Below, piece after piece: positions 25,409 through 34,339 of a stretch of DNA of 64,000 bases. The stretch comes from JBBDXS01 sp040902195. GTDB taxonomy: Bacteria > Chloroflexota > Dehalococcoidia > DSTF01 > RBG-16-68-14. Within the stretch, counting starts at the first letter, position 1; each line of letters starts with the position of its first letter. A model generated the notes under the pieces. The model was not told the origin of the DNA. It searched no databases and saw only the letters and a list, made by a program, of their open reading frames with translations. The DNA lies in NCBI GenBank assembly GCA_040902195.1, contig JBBDXS010000012.1:62001-126000 (forward strand), in the 5' to 3' direction. The translations under genes and the position numbers were made by a program.

Positions 25409-25435
25409 GGGGCGCACAGCCGTGCGCCCCTACGG
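25409..25435 (+). repeat. Palindromic element with CCTACR tail (copy 3)
   Basis: Arms GGGGCGCAC (25409-25417) and GTGCGCCCC (25422-25430) with loop AGCC, followed by TACGG; 8 bp from the CoA-transferase stop. Confidence 0.75.
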
Positions 25436-25442
25436 CGCTTCC

Positions 25443-26777
25443 CTAGAACCCCCAGCCGTAGATGCGGTTGGCGTCCGACTTGATCTGCTCCTTGCAGTCC
25501 GGGTGCGCGACGGCGATCAGCTCGCCGATGCGCTGTCGGAGCGACTTGCCTCGCATGGTCGCGATGCCCCACTCCGTCACGATGTAGTCGACGGCGGTGC
25601 GCGGCACCGTCACGGGCGCGGCGTCCGGCAGCGTCGCGAGGATGCGCGAGTGGCGCTCGCCGTCCTTCATGTGGGACGACGGCAGGACGATGATGCTGCG
25701 GCCTTCGGCCGAGTGCGCGGCGGCGATCGCGAACGCGGTCTGGCCGCCCGGGCCCGTAAACGGCCAGGGGCCCTGTGCCTCGCCGTTGACCTGGCCGGTG
25801 AGGTCGACCTCCATCGCGTTGTTCACGGCGACGAGCCGCGGCTCCTGGCCGAGCAGGTCGATGTCGTCCGTGTAGGTGAAGTCGTACAGCTCGAACCAGC
25901 CGTTGTCGTTGAGCGCGGCCAGCTCGTCCGGCGGGACGAGCGCGACGCCCGTCGCGATGACTTTGCCCGGATGCGTGACCTTCTTTCGCCCGGTGACGAC
26001 CCCGGCGTTCACAAGATCGACGACGCCGCCGGGAAGTAGCTCGGTATGGATGCCCAGCTCCTGCCGGTGCGTCAGGTACGGCGCGAGCGCGCCCGACACG
26101 GCGCCGGTGCCGATCTGCACGGTGTCGCCATCGTTCACGAGCTCGATGCCGACGAGCGTGCAGATCACCTCCGCGATCGCGACCTCCTCCTCGTTGCGGT
26201 CCGTGGCGCGCCGCATCGCGGTCGTTACCTTCTCGCGAATCAGCGGCTCGGGCGCGACGAGGCGGTCGATGCGATCGATGTGGATGCGATTGGCGCCGCC
26301 GGTGCGGATGAAGCTCTCCTCGACCTCGGCGATGATGACGCGGCTGTTGTCGGCGAACGTGGGGTTCATCCAGACCGAGTGCCCGTACGAGCACCAGCCG
26401 TCCTCGTCCGGCGGCGAGACGGTGCACAGGTGGTAGTCGAACGGGCCGACGCCGTACGGCAGCCGTCCGGTGCGCCAGAGCGCGAACGGGATGTAGTCGA
26501 TGATCCCGTCGCGCACGGCGCCGCGGTCGACGTTCGTCGTAAACGGCGTGATCTGGCGGAACGACTTGCCCTCGCCGAAGGAGTACCACGGGAAGGCGGA
26601 GACGAAGTGGAAGACCGAAACGTCCTCGAGCTGGGGGGCGCGCTGGCTCAGCGACGTACAGAGCGAGGGCGGCATGCCGTCGAGCATCGCCGCGACGACG
26701 GCCTGGCCGGACTGCACGTCCGCGACGGCGTCCTCGGCGGTGCGGAGCTTATCGGCGTATTTTGTGCGCCAGTCCAC
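25443..26777 (-). CDS. Acetyl-CoA hydrolase/transferase family protein
   Basis: 444 residues of the 4-hydroxybutyrate CoA-transferase / acetyl-CoA hydrolase family. Typical segments are GDTVQIGTGAVSGALAPYL, LGIHTELLPGGVVDLVNAGVVTG, and the C-terminal VDYIVTEWGIATMRGKSLRQRI, found in most family members. It exchanges CoA between carboxylic acids through a glutamyl-CoA intermediate. Probably part of the acyl-CoA cluster of 19-27 kb. The exact acid is not predictable. Confidence 0.88.
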   Translation of the reverse strand: MDWRTKYADKLRTAEDAVADVQSGQAVVAAMLDGMPPSLCTSLSQRAPQLEDVSVFHFVSAFPWYSFGEGKSFRQITPFTTNVDRGAVRDGIIDYIPFALWRTGRLPYGVGPFDYHLCTVSPPDEDGWCSYGHSVWMNPTFADNSRVIIAEVEESFIRTGGANRIHIDRIDRLVAPEPLIREKVTTAMRRATDRNEEEVAIAEVICTLVGIELVNDGDTVQIGTGAVSGALAPYLTHRQELGIHTELLPGGVVDLVNAGVVTGRKKVTHPGKVIATGVALVPPDELAALNDNGWFELYDFTYTDDIDLLGQEPRLVAVNNAMEVDLTGQVNGEAQGPWPFTGPGGQTAFAIAAAHSAEGRSIIVLPSSHMKDGERHSRILATLPDAAPVTVPRTAVDYIVTEWGIATMRGKSLRQRIGELIAVAHPDCKEQIKSDANRIYGWGF

Positions 26778-26810
26778 GATGGGGAGTGTACGAGATGGGA
26801 GGAGGCTGAG

Positions 26811-29800
26811 CTAGCTGGCCGCTACGACTTCCGCGCTGCCGGCGTCCGAGAGGATGCGCTCCAGCCGCGCGGCGAGTTCCTCGCTGGCGCGCACGCGGAG
26901 CTTGCCCAGCGAGACGAGCTGCGAGTTGCCGTCCAGCGTGTGCACGGTCAGCCGCACCTCGTCCTCGCCCGGGGCGTCGCGGAGCGCGGCGAGAAGGCGC
27001 TGGAGACGATCGCGGTCGGCGTCCTCGTCATCCGTCTCGAACAGCTCGATGCGCAGTCGATTGGTGATTACCACAACGTCTGTTTCGGTGTTCGAGGTTC
27101 CCTTCGCTGCGCTCGAGGGCAGGCTCTGTTCGAGGTTCGAGGTCGCTGATTCGATGGGTTTCGCGGCGACCGCAGCCGGTTCTCGTTTCCCTTCGCTACG
27201 CTCGAGGGCAGGCTTAGTTCTCGACTCTGCGCCGTTGGAGCCGTTGGCGCCGTTGGCTTTCGAGGCGTTCGCGACTTGTTCCTGGCTCCTGCGCCGCGGC
27301 TCCTTGAGAAGCCAGTCGGGCGGGACGAAGCCGCTCGGCGAGCCGTCGCCCGCGCGGTACAGCTCGATTTCGTTTACGGAGATATTGAGGCGGCCGTTGC
27401 GTTCTTTCGCGCGCACCTGCAGCACGACGATGTTGCCCTCCACCCAGAGGTCCTGCGTGTGCTCGAACAGCTCCGGCCAGACCGTCACCTCGATCATGCC
27501 GGAGAGGTCCTCGATTTCGGCGGCGCAGAACGGACGTCCGTCGCGCGTGTAGAGGCGCCGCGTATTGCCGACGAGCCCGGCGATGACGGCCTCGCGCCCC
27601 TGCGGCGGCAGCGACGGCGTCGCGACCTCGGTCTCCTCTCCGTCTTCGTTCACCGAGGCGCTTTGCCTCGACGACACCTCGGCGAACTCGGCGCAGAGCG
27701 CCGTCACGTAGGAGGACATCTCCGCCGCCGCAGCCGTGAACGGGTGATCCGAGACGTAGACGCCCAGGTGCTCTTTCTCCCACATGAGCTCCTGCTCGCG
27801 CGGGACAGACGCCTCCTCCAGCTCGAGCGCGGGCATCGGCGTCGCGACCTGGTCGCCGAACAGGTCGAACATCGTCGACTGGCCGGACTCGCGCAGGCGC
27901 TGCTCACGCTGCGCGAGCGAAACGAGGCGGTCGAGGTTGGCGAGGAGCGTTCCGCGCGCGTGCGTCCTGGCGTTCTCGCCTTCGCCGAACGTGTCGAGCG
28001 CGCCGGCCTTCGCCAGTGCCTCGAGCGCGCGCTTATTTACCATCTTAAAGTTCACGCGGCGGCAGAAGTCCTCGATGGACGCGAACGGGCCGTGTTCCTC
28101 GCGCTCCGTCACGATGCTCTCGGCAGCGCCGGCGCCGACGTTCTTGATCTGCTGCAGGCCGAATCGAATCGCACGGCGGCCGTCCTGCGTCTCGAGCGCG
28201 AAGTTGGGCCTGCTGTGATTGACGTGCGGCGGGACGACGCCGATATTGAGCTTCGCGCACTCCGCGACCGCCGCGGCGATGCGCGCCTGCCCGCCCGACG
28301 GGTGGCTGCCCGCGAGCGCCAGGACCGCAGCCATGTACTCGGCGGCGTAATGCGCCTTCAGGTAGGCGGTGCGATAGGCGATGATCGCGTAGCTGACCGC
28401 GTGCGCCTTGTTGAACGCATAGCCCGCGAACGGCAGGATCAGCTCGAAGATCTCCTGCGCGTCGGTCTCGCTGTATCCGTTGCGCTTGGAGCCCTTGATG
28501 AAGTTGTCGCGCTCGGCACGCATGACCTGGGCGATCTTCTTGCCCATCGCCTTGCGCATCACGTCCGCCTCGCCGAGCGTGTAGCCGGCGAACTTCTGCG
28601 CGATGAGCAGCACCTGGTCCTGGTACGTGATGACGCCGTACGTTTCGTCCAGGATGTCGGCCAGATCGGCGTGCGGATAGCGGATCTTCTCCAGGCCGTT
28701 TTTCGCGCGGCAGAAGACGGGGATGTGCTGCATGGGCCCCGGGCGGTAGAGCGCGACGAGCGCCGAGAGGTCGCCGATGCTGCTCGGACGCAGGTCTTGC
28801 ACCGCGCGCCGCATGCCCGGCGACTCGAGCTGGAAGACCCCGAACGTCTCGCCCTTCGCGAGCATGTCGTAGGTCGCCTCGTCGCCCTGCGGCAGCTGCT
28901 GGAGATCGATATCGACGCCGTGCGTGTCGTGGATGAGCTGAACGGCGCGTTCGAGAATCGTCAGGTTGACGAGGCCGAGGATGTCCAGCTTGAGCAGGCC
29001 GATCTTCGCAACCTGCGCCATCGCGAACTGCGTCGTCGCGATGTAGTCGACTTTGTCGAGCTCGCCGCGGGACGGACGCTGGAGCGGCAGGTGCTCGACG
29101 AGCGGCTCGCGCGAGACGACGATGCCCGCGGCGTGCGTGCTCGCGTGGCGCGCCACGCCCTCGAGCCGCCGCGCGGTATCGATCAGGCGCTTGACGTGCT
29201 CGTCCGTATCGTAGGCGCTCGCCAGCTCGGGCACCATATCGAGCGCTTTGTCGATCGTCATGTTGAGCTGCTGCGGTACGAGCCGCGCGACGCGGTCGGC
29301 GTCCGAGTACGACATGCCGAGCCCGCGGCCGACATCGCGCACGGCGGCTTTTGCGCCGAGCGTCCCGAACGTGATGATCTGCGCGACGCGGTCGTGGCCG
29401 TACTTCTCGGCAGCGTAGCGGATTATTTCGTCGCGTCGCTCGTCCGCGAAGTCCATATCAACGTCGGGCATCTCCCGCCGCTCGACGTTCAGGAAGCGCT
29501 CGAAAACAAGCCGGTGCTCGATCGGGTCCACGTCCGTCACGTCGAGGCAGTAGAGGATCAAACTCGCGGCGGCGGAGCCACGCACGCCCATCGCAATGTT
29601 CTTGCGCCGCGCGAACTGCGCGAAGTCGGAGACGACGAGCATGTAGTTCGCGAAGCCGGTCTCGCGGACAACGTCCAGTTCATACTGGAGCCGCTGCCGC
29701 ACTTCATCCGTCAGCGTCGCGTAGCGCCGTTCGAGGCCGGCGCGGCAGAGGTTCGTTAGGTGCTCGTCCGGCGAAACGCCGTCGGGCAGGTCGGCGTCGG

Positions 29801-30635
29801 GCAGGTGCAGCCGGCCGAACTCCAGCGTGAGATCGCAGGCGTCCGCGACGATCTGCGTGTTGTCGATGGCCTCCGGGACCGCGGCGAAGCGCGCGCGCAG
29901 CTCCGCCTCCGATTGCACGTAGTACACCGGCGCGTTCATGCGCATGCGCTTCTCGTCCATGACCGTCGTGTTCGTGCCGATGCAAAGCAGCACATCGTGG
30001 TCCGGCGCGTCTTCCGGATAGGTGTAGTGGCTATCGACCGTGGCGACGACGGGGATATCGAGCTCGCGCGACAGCTCGACGAGTTGCTTGTTTACGGCGA
30101 TAACGTCGGGGAGCCCGTTCTCCTGCAGCTCGAAGTAGTAGCCGTCAAACACCTCTCGGCTCCACTTCGCCAGCGCGACGGCGTCGTCGCGGCGGCCGTC
30201 CATGAGCAGGCGGTGGATCTCGCTCGAGTTGCAGCCGGACAGCGCGATGATACCCGAGCCGTGCGCCTCGAACAGCTCGCGGTCCATGCGCGGTTTGTAG
30301 TAGTAGCCTTCGAGGTTCGCCTTCGTGACGAGCTGGAGCAGGTTCTTGTAGCCGACGTTGTTCCGCGCGAGGAGCGTTAGGTGGTACGGAGACTTCTCTT
30401 GCGGGTCACGCGACTTCCGGCTGCCGGGCGCGACGTACGCCTCGACGCCGATGATCGGCTTGATGCCGCGCTTGCGAGCCTCTTCGTAGAAATCGATTGC
30501 GCCGTAGAGCGCGCCGTGATCGGTGATCGCGCAGGCCTCCTGGCCCATCTCCTTCACTCTGTCGAGGAGCCGCGGGATGCGCGATAAGCCGTCGAGGAGG
30601 CTGTACTCAGTGTGTAGGTGTAAGTGGGTAAACAT
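26811..30635 (-). CDS. dnaE: DNA polymerase III alpha subunit
   Basis: 1274 residues. An N-terminal PHP domain begins FTHLHLHTEYSLLDG, the polymerase core has the catalytic acidic block RREMPDVDMDFADERRDEI and KLDILGL, and an HhH segment and an OB-fold near residues 1050-1130 follow. A low-complexity linker at about 1150-1210 contains two copies of a dispersed repeat (27100-27125 and 27189-27214), read in different frames as LPSSAAKG and ALERSEGK. It is the replicative polymerase. An extended -10 promoter lies at 30666-30674. Confidence 0.97.
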   Translation of the reverse strand: MFTHLHLHTEYSLLDGLSRIPRLLDRVKEMGQEACAITDHGALYGAIDFYEEARKRGIKPIIGVEAYVAPGSRKSRDPQEKSPYHLTLLARNNVGYKNLLQLVTKANLEGYYYKPRMDRELFEAHGSGIIALSGCNSSEIHRLLMDGRRDDAVALAKWSREVFDGYYFELQENGLPDVIAVNKQLVELSRELDIPVVATVDSHYTYPEDAPDHDVLLCIGTNTTVMDEKRMRMNAPVYYVQSEAELRARFAAVPEAIDNTQIVADACDLTLEFGRLHLPDADLPDGVSPDEHLTNLCRAGLERRYATLTDEVRQRLQYELDVVRETGFANYMLVVSDFAQFARRKNIAMGVRGSAAASLILYCLDVTDVDPIEHRLVFERFLNVERREMPDVDMDFADERRDEIIRYAAEKYGHDRVAQIITFGTLGAKAAVRDVGRGLGMSYSDADRVARLVPQQLNMTIDKALDMVPELASAYDTDEHVKRLIDTARRLEGVARHASTHAAGIVVSREPLVEHLPLQRPSRGELDKVDYIATTQFAMAQVAKIGLLKLDILGLVNLTILERAVQLIHDTHGVDIDLQQLPQGDEATYDMLAKGETFGVFQLESPGMRRAVQDLRPSSIGDLSALVALYRPGPMQHIPVFCRAKNGLEKIRYPHADLADILDETYGVITYQDQVLLIAQKFAGYTLGEADVMRKAMGKKIAQVMRAERDNFIKGSKRNGYSETDAQEIFELILPFAGYAFNKAHAVSYAIIAYRTAYLKAHYAAEYMAAVLALAGSHPSGGQARIAAAVAECAKLNIGVVPPHVNHSRPNFALETQDGRRAIRFGLQQIKNVGAGAAESIVTEREEHGPFASIEDFCRRVNFKMVNKRALEALAKAGALDTFGEGENARTHARGTLLANLDRLVSLAQREQRLRESGQSTMFDLFGDQVATPMPALELEEASVPREQELMWEKEHLGVYVSDHPFTAAAAEMSSYVTALCAEFAEVSSRQSASVNEDGEETEVATPSLPPQGREAVIAGLVGNTRRLYTRDGRPFCAAEIEDLSGMIEVTVWPELFEHTQDLWVEGNIVVLQVRAKERNGRLNISVNEIELYRAGDGSPSGFVPPDWLLKEPRRRSQEQVANASKANGANGSNGAESRTKPALERSEGKREPAAVAAKPIESATSNLEQSLPSSAAKGTSNTETDVVVITNRLRIELFETDDEDADRDRLQRLLAALRDAPGEDEVRLTVHTLDGNSQLVSLGKLRVRASEELAARLERILSDAGSAEVVAAS
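27100..27125 (+). repeat. CTTCGCTNCGCTCGAGG repeat inside dnaE (copy a)
   Basis: CCCTTCGCTGCGCTCGAGGG followed by CAGGCT, lying in the dnaE linker and flanked by GTTCGAGG units. Related to 27189, 40517 and 49724. Confidence 0.75.
27189..27214 (+). repeat. CTTCGCTNCGCTCGAGG repeat inside dnaE (copy b)
   Basis: CCCTTCGCTACGCTCGAGGG followed by CAGGCT, 89 bp from copy a and in another reading frame relative to dnaE. Confidence 0.75.
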
Positions 30636-30665
30636 TTGCTCGGTTACGTAGACTCAGGCATGCGT

Positions 30666-30674
30666 ATTATAACA
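30666..30674 (-). promoter_or_regulatory. Extended -10 promoter of dnaE
   Basis: TGT-TATAAT on the minus strand, 30 bp upstream of the dnaE ATG. No convincing -35 box, as is usual for extended -10 promoters. Confidence 0.55.
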
Positions 30675-30718
30675 ACGCGAGGGGCCCGGTTCGGGTGGAC
30701 TTATGTGAAAATCGTTGG

Positions 30719-30910
30719 CTATTTCTGCTGCCGGGCGAAAAGCTGCTTGAAGTAGCTCCGCTTGAGGCAGAGCGGCTGGAAGCCGAGCACTTGGTACATG
30801 TTCTTCGGCGTGTCGTCTGAGCAGGCGCCGATAAGAACGGGGCTGGCGACGTGCTTCCGGCAATCGGCGACGTAGTGGTGGATGAAGGGCGGTTGTTGCG
30901 CGAGGGCCAG
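30719..30910 (-). pseudogene. C-terminal fragment of a GNAT acetyltransferase
   Basis: Minus-strand translation gives 63 residues ending at a TAG, including VLIGACSDDTPKNMYQVLGF followed by QPLCLKRSYFKQL. The ASDxxPKxMYxxLGF pattern is the acetyl-CoA-binding end of GNAT enzymes. Upstream, at about 30905-30934, the sequence turns into a copy of the dispersed CTTCGCT-type repeat, so the N-terminal two-thirds of the gene are missing. Likely a decayed gene whose breakpoint lies at a repeat. Confidence 0.7.
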
Positions 30911-31011
30911 ATTCTTCGCTGCGGTCAGGATGACAACAAGAGCGTTTGACGGTGTGGCAAGCCGAGAGCTACCGTGAGGGCACGATACTTTCTACAGCGG
31001 AGGAGCCGGCC

Positions 31012-31467
31012 ATGCCTATCGCCGCCAAGAAGCTCAGCCATATCGTCCTGCGCGTCCGCGACCTCGAGCGGTCGGAGCGCTTCTATGTCGACGTGCTCGG
31101 CCTCAAGAAGGCAGGCGGCATCCCCGGGATGATGTCGTTCTTCACGACCCAGTCGAACAGCGACTCGCATGACCTCGCCCTGATGCGCGTCGGGCCGGGC
31201 GCGCCCGGGCCCAACCCGCAGGGCGTCGGCCTCTATCACTTCGCCTATCAGGTCGAGAGCGAGGATGCGCTGAAAGACGCGTATCGTGTGCTACAGGAGG
31301 CAGGCGTCCCGATCACGGGGATGGGCGATCACGGCGTATCGAAGGGCATCTACATCACGGACCCGGACGGCATCGAGATCGAGATCACGTACGAAGTGCC
31401 GCCGGAGCAGTGGCCCGAAGGCGTCGACCCGTTCGCCGCGGGCACGAAGCCGCTCGTGCTGTCGTAG
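31012..31467 (+). CDS. Glyoxalase/VOC-superfamily protein
   Basis: 151 residues from an ATG with CGGAGGAG upstream. Vicinal-oxygen-chelate fold with LSHIVLRVRDLERSERFYVDVLGL, LYHFAYQVES and the C-terminal ISDPDG-like GIYITDPDGIEIEITYE. The metal-binding pattern His (start), His (middle), Glu (end) fits extradiol dioxygenases or glyoxalases. Size and context do not decide between them. GGTCA-type short repeats follow the stop. Confidence 0.85.
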   Translation: MPIAAKKLSHIVLRVRDLERSERFYVDVLGLKKAGGIPGMMSFFTTQSNSDSHDLALMRVGPGAPGPNPQGVGLYHFAYQVESEDALKDAYRVLQEAGVPITGMGDHGVSKGIYITDPDGIEIEITYEVPPEQWPEGVDPFAAGTKPLVLS

Positions 31468-31468
31468 G

Positions 31469-31535
31469 CAGCGGTCAGCGGTCAGTTGGTCGCGACGCCC
31501 AAGCCAAGGGCCAGATCCTTCGCTTCGCTCAGGAG
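31469..31535. repeat. GGTCA tandem units and CTTCGCT-type repeat
   Basis: GCGGTCAGCGGTCAGTTGGT (31473-31492) is followed by TCCTTCGCTTCGCTCAGGAG at 31512-31531. Both match dispersed families elsewhere in the window (63270 and 30905). Confidence 0.5.
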
Positions 31536-31613
31536 GACAGTTGGAGGCCACGTGACCCACGGGAAGCGCTTGAGCCTCACGCGCAGGATCGGGCGTGCTA
31601 CCATGGGGCTGCT

Positions 31614-31919
31614 ATGACCCGGCTTGCTGAAGAGACGCGCGAGGACCTGATCGGTCAGGTCGACCGCGCGCTGGAAGACATCCGTCCGTACATCCACTCC
31701 CACGGCGGCGACGTGAACGTCCTTGAGGTGACGGAGGAGGGTGTGGCCCGGCTGCAGATGGTCGGCTCGTGCAACGGCTGCCCGATGAGCATGCTCACGA
31801 TGCGGCTCGGCATAGAGCGCATCCTGGCCGAGAAGGTCCCCCAGCTCACCCGCGCCGAGGCGGTCTTCGTCGACGACTTCGAATGGCCCGAGATCGATTC
31901 TGAGGAGCCGGCGCCGTAG
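31614..31919 (+). CDS. NifU-like Fe-S cluster scaffold protein
   Basis: 101 residues covering only the C-terminal NifU domain. The cluster-binding Cys pair is in LQMVGSCNGCPMSMLTMRLG, preceded by IRPYIHSHGGDVNVLEV. Such proteins pass Fe-S clusters to targets; NadA here would be one client. The acidic tail (IDSEEPAP) is lineage-specific. It is 64 bp upstream of fabD, so possibly co-transcribed. Confidence 0.93.
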   Translation: MTRLAEETREDLIGQVDRALEDIRPYIHSHGGDVNVLEVTEEGVARLQMVGSCNGCPMSMLTMRLGIERILAEKVPQLTRAEAVFVDDFEWPEIDSEEPAP

Positions 31920-31983
31920 CTACGCGACGGCTCACATTCCATCGTGCTATAGTGGGGCAACGCTAAGCGGCAGGAGACCCGCC

Positions 31984-33021
31984 ATGCCCGACCGCGCAGC
32001 TCCAGAACCCCCCGACGACTCGCACGACGATGACTGCCGCCCCCACGGCCTGGCGTTGCTGTTCCCCGGCCAGGGCGCCCAGCACGCCGGCATGGGCAAG
32101 CGCATCGCCGAGATGTCGCAGGCGGCACGGCGCATCTTCGAGCAGGCGGACGAGGTGCTCAACTTCAAGATCTCCAAGGTCTGCTTCGAGGGCAGCGAAG
32201 AAGAGCTCGAGGACACGGCCAATACGCAGCCCGCCATCCTCACCACCAGCCTGGCCTACCTCGCCTACCTGCGCGAGCGTCTGGGCGAGGCCGGACGGCG
32301 GCTCCGGCCGTCGATGATGGCCGGGCACAGCCTGGGGCAGTTCAGCGCCGCCATCGCCACCAATACAATCGACTTCGACGATGGGCTGCGGCTCGTCATG
32401 GAGCGCGGGCGCGTCATGGGCGAGTACGCGCGAGCGCGTCCCGGCGGCATGGCGACGATCCTCGGCATGAGCGACGACGACGTGCGCACATTGTGCCGCG
32501 ACGCCTCGCCGGAAGGCGTCGTGAGCGTGGCGGTCACGAACGGACTGGGCCACACCGTTATCTCCGGTGACGACGGCCCCCTCGACAAGGCGATGGCGCT
32601 TGCGCGAGAACGCGGCGGCCGCGCCCTGCGCCTGCACATCGGTGTCCCCGGCCACACGCCGCTCATGCACGATGCCGCGCGCGAGCTGTCGCGCTTCATC
32701 TCGACGCTGACGTTCCGCGATCCCAACCCGCCGATGGTCTCCAACATCTCAGCGCGGCTACTGATGACCGCGGAGGACGTGCGCCAGGAGCTTTCGGACC
32801 AGATCTGGGCCGCCGTTGAATGGGCGCGCTGCGTCCTGGCAATGATCAACGAAGGCGCCACGTCCTTCATTGAGGTTGGGCCGGGGCAGGCGCTCTCGAA
32901 GCTTGTGAAGCGTATCTCCGGCGAGGCCAGCGTGATCGGCGTCGAACACGCGTCGATTGAAGATCTCATTCGCTTTGCGGACGCGGTCCCCGTGCCCGCG
33001 CGCAGCGGGGCCGCTCGCTAG
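31984..33021 (+). CDS. fabD: Malonyl-CoA:ACP transacylase
   Basis: 345 residues. ALLFPGQGAQHAGMG at residues 24-38 and the nucleophile Ser in AGHSLGQFSAA are the acyltransferase hallmarks; the catalytic His lies in IGVPGHTPLMHDA, where most FabDs have AFHSxLM. The first 22 residues are an acidic extension. It loads malonate onto acyl carrier protein for fatty-acid elongation. It leads directly to fabF, 18 bp away; no acpP lies between. Confidence 0.93.
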   Translation: MPDRAAPEPPDDSHDDDCRPHGLALLFPGQGAQHAGMGKRIAEMSQAARRIFEQADEVLNFKISKVCFEGSEEELEDTANTQPAILTTSLAYLAYLRERLGEAGRRLRPSMMAGHSLGQFSAAIATNTIDFDDGLRLVMERGRVMGEYARARPGGMATILGMSDDDVRTLCRDASPEGVVSVAVTNGLGHTVISGDDGPLDKAMALARERGGRALRLHIGVPGHTPLMHDAARELSRFISTLTFRDPNPPMVSNISARLLMTAEDVRQELSDQIWAAVEWARCVLAMINEGATSFIEVGPGQALSKLVKRISGEASVIGVEHASIEDLIRFADAVPVPARSGAAR

Positions 33022-33039
33022 ACTCCGCAACTCGCGTAC

Positions 33040-34320
33040 ATGAACTCGAACGCATATCCGCCCTTCTTCGATCTGCCCGACGAACAGCGCGTGGTGATCA
33101 CGGGGCTCGGTACCGTATGTCCGCTTGGCAACGACCTGCCGGCCTCCTGGGCCGCGATGCTCGCTGGCAAATCGGGCATCGGACGGCTGACGAAATTCGA
33201 CCCGTCTGGGTTCGACTACGACCTCTTCGTCGGCGAGGTGCATGACTTCCATCCCGAGGAAGTGATCCCGGGGAAGGACATGCGCCGCATGACCGTGCCG
33301 GCCCGCTACGCGCTCGTGAGCGTGCAGGAGGCGATCGCCGACGCCGGGCTGGTAATCGATGAGAGCAACGCGAGCGAGGTCGGCGTGATCTTCGGCTCGG
33401 CGGGCGGCGGCTACGACTTCCTATTCGAGCAGGAGCGCATCTTTCGGGAGCGGGGCGCGCGGCGCGTGAGCCCGTTCCTCATCTCCCACATGCTGCCGGA
33501 CTCCACGTCAGGGCACATCGCCATCGCAACGGGCGCACAGGGGCCGAACTACTGTCCCACGTCGGCGTGCGCGACAGGTACAGCGGCGGTGGGCGAGGCG
33601 ATGGAGACGATCCGCCGCGGCGACGCGCGCGCGATCATCGCCGGCGGCACGGACGAGCCGATCCTGCCGGTGCTGCTCGCGGCGTTCGGCGCGCTGCGCG
33701 GCATGGCGAGCGGCCCCGACCCATCGAAGGCGTGCAAGCCGTTCGATGCGCGCCGCAACGGCTTCGTCGTCGGCGAGGGCGCGGCCACGCTCGTGCTGGA
33801 GAGCCTTGCGTCAGCGAAGGCGCGCGGCGCGCGGTGCTACGCGGAGGTCGTCGGCTACGGCGCGAGTAACGACGCCTACGACATGGAGGCCTCGCACGAA
33901 TCGGGCCGCGGGCCGATCAACGCGATGCGTCTCGCGCTGCGCAAGTCCGGTCTGGCGCCGGAGGACATCGATTACATCAACCCGCACGGCACGGGCACGC
34001 CGCTGAACGACCGCGTGGAGACGCACGCGATCAAGCAGGTCTTCGGCGAACACGCGTACCAGCTCGCGATCAGCTCGACGAAGTCGATGGTTGGGCACCT
34101 GATGGGCGGTGCGGGCGCGCTGGAGGCGCTCGTTGCGGCGAAAGCCGTCCACGAAGGGATGATCCCGCCCACGATCAACTACGAGGTGCCGGATCCCGAC
34201 TGCGACCTTGACTACGTGCCGAACGTGGCGCGGCAGGCCGACGTACGCGCAGCGCTTTCGAGCTCAGTCGGCCTCGGCGGGCACAACGCAACGGTCATTC
34301 TGCGGGGGGTCGAAAGATAG
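33040..34320 (+). CDS. fabF: Beta-ketoacyl-ACP synthase II, active-site complete
   Basis: 426 residues. The condensing triad is intact: nucleophile Cys177 in PTSACATGTAAVG, first His in INPHGTGTPLNDR and second His in SSTKSMVGHLMGGAG. An N-terminal extension of about 15 residues precedes VVITGLGTV. It elongates acyl-ACP with malonyl-ACP. It contrasts with the homologue at 51359, which lacks two of the three catalytic residues. Confidence 0.95.
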   Translation: MNSNAYPPFFDLPDEQRVVITGLGTVCPLGNDLPASWAAMLAGKSGIGRLTKFDPSGFDYDLFVGEVHDFHPEEVIPGKDMRRMTVPARYALVSVQEAIADAGLVIDESNASEVGVIFGSAGGGYDFLFEQERIFRERGARRVSPFLISHMLPDSTSGHIAIATGAQGPNYCPTSACATGTAAVGEAMETIRRGDARAIIAGGTDEPILPVLLAAFGALRGMASGPDPSKACKPFDARRNGFVVGEGAATLVLESLASAKARGARCYAEVVGYGASNDAYDMEASHESGRGPINAMRLALRKSGLAPEDIDYINPHGTGTPLNDRVETHAIKQVFGEHAYQLAISSTKSMVGHLMGGAGALEALVAAKAVHEGMIPPTINYEVPDPDCDLDYVPNVARQADVRAALSSSVGLGGHNATVILRGVER

Positions 34321-34339
34321 ACTTCGTCTCGGTCGTCAG

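Noticed and set aside
27276..29759. An 827-codon plus-strand frame opposite dnaE
   Set aside because: It is an antisense shadow produced by high GC; DnaE motifs are complete on the other strand.
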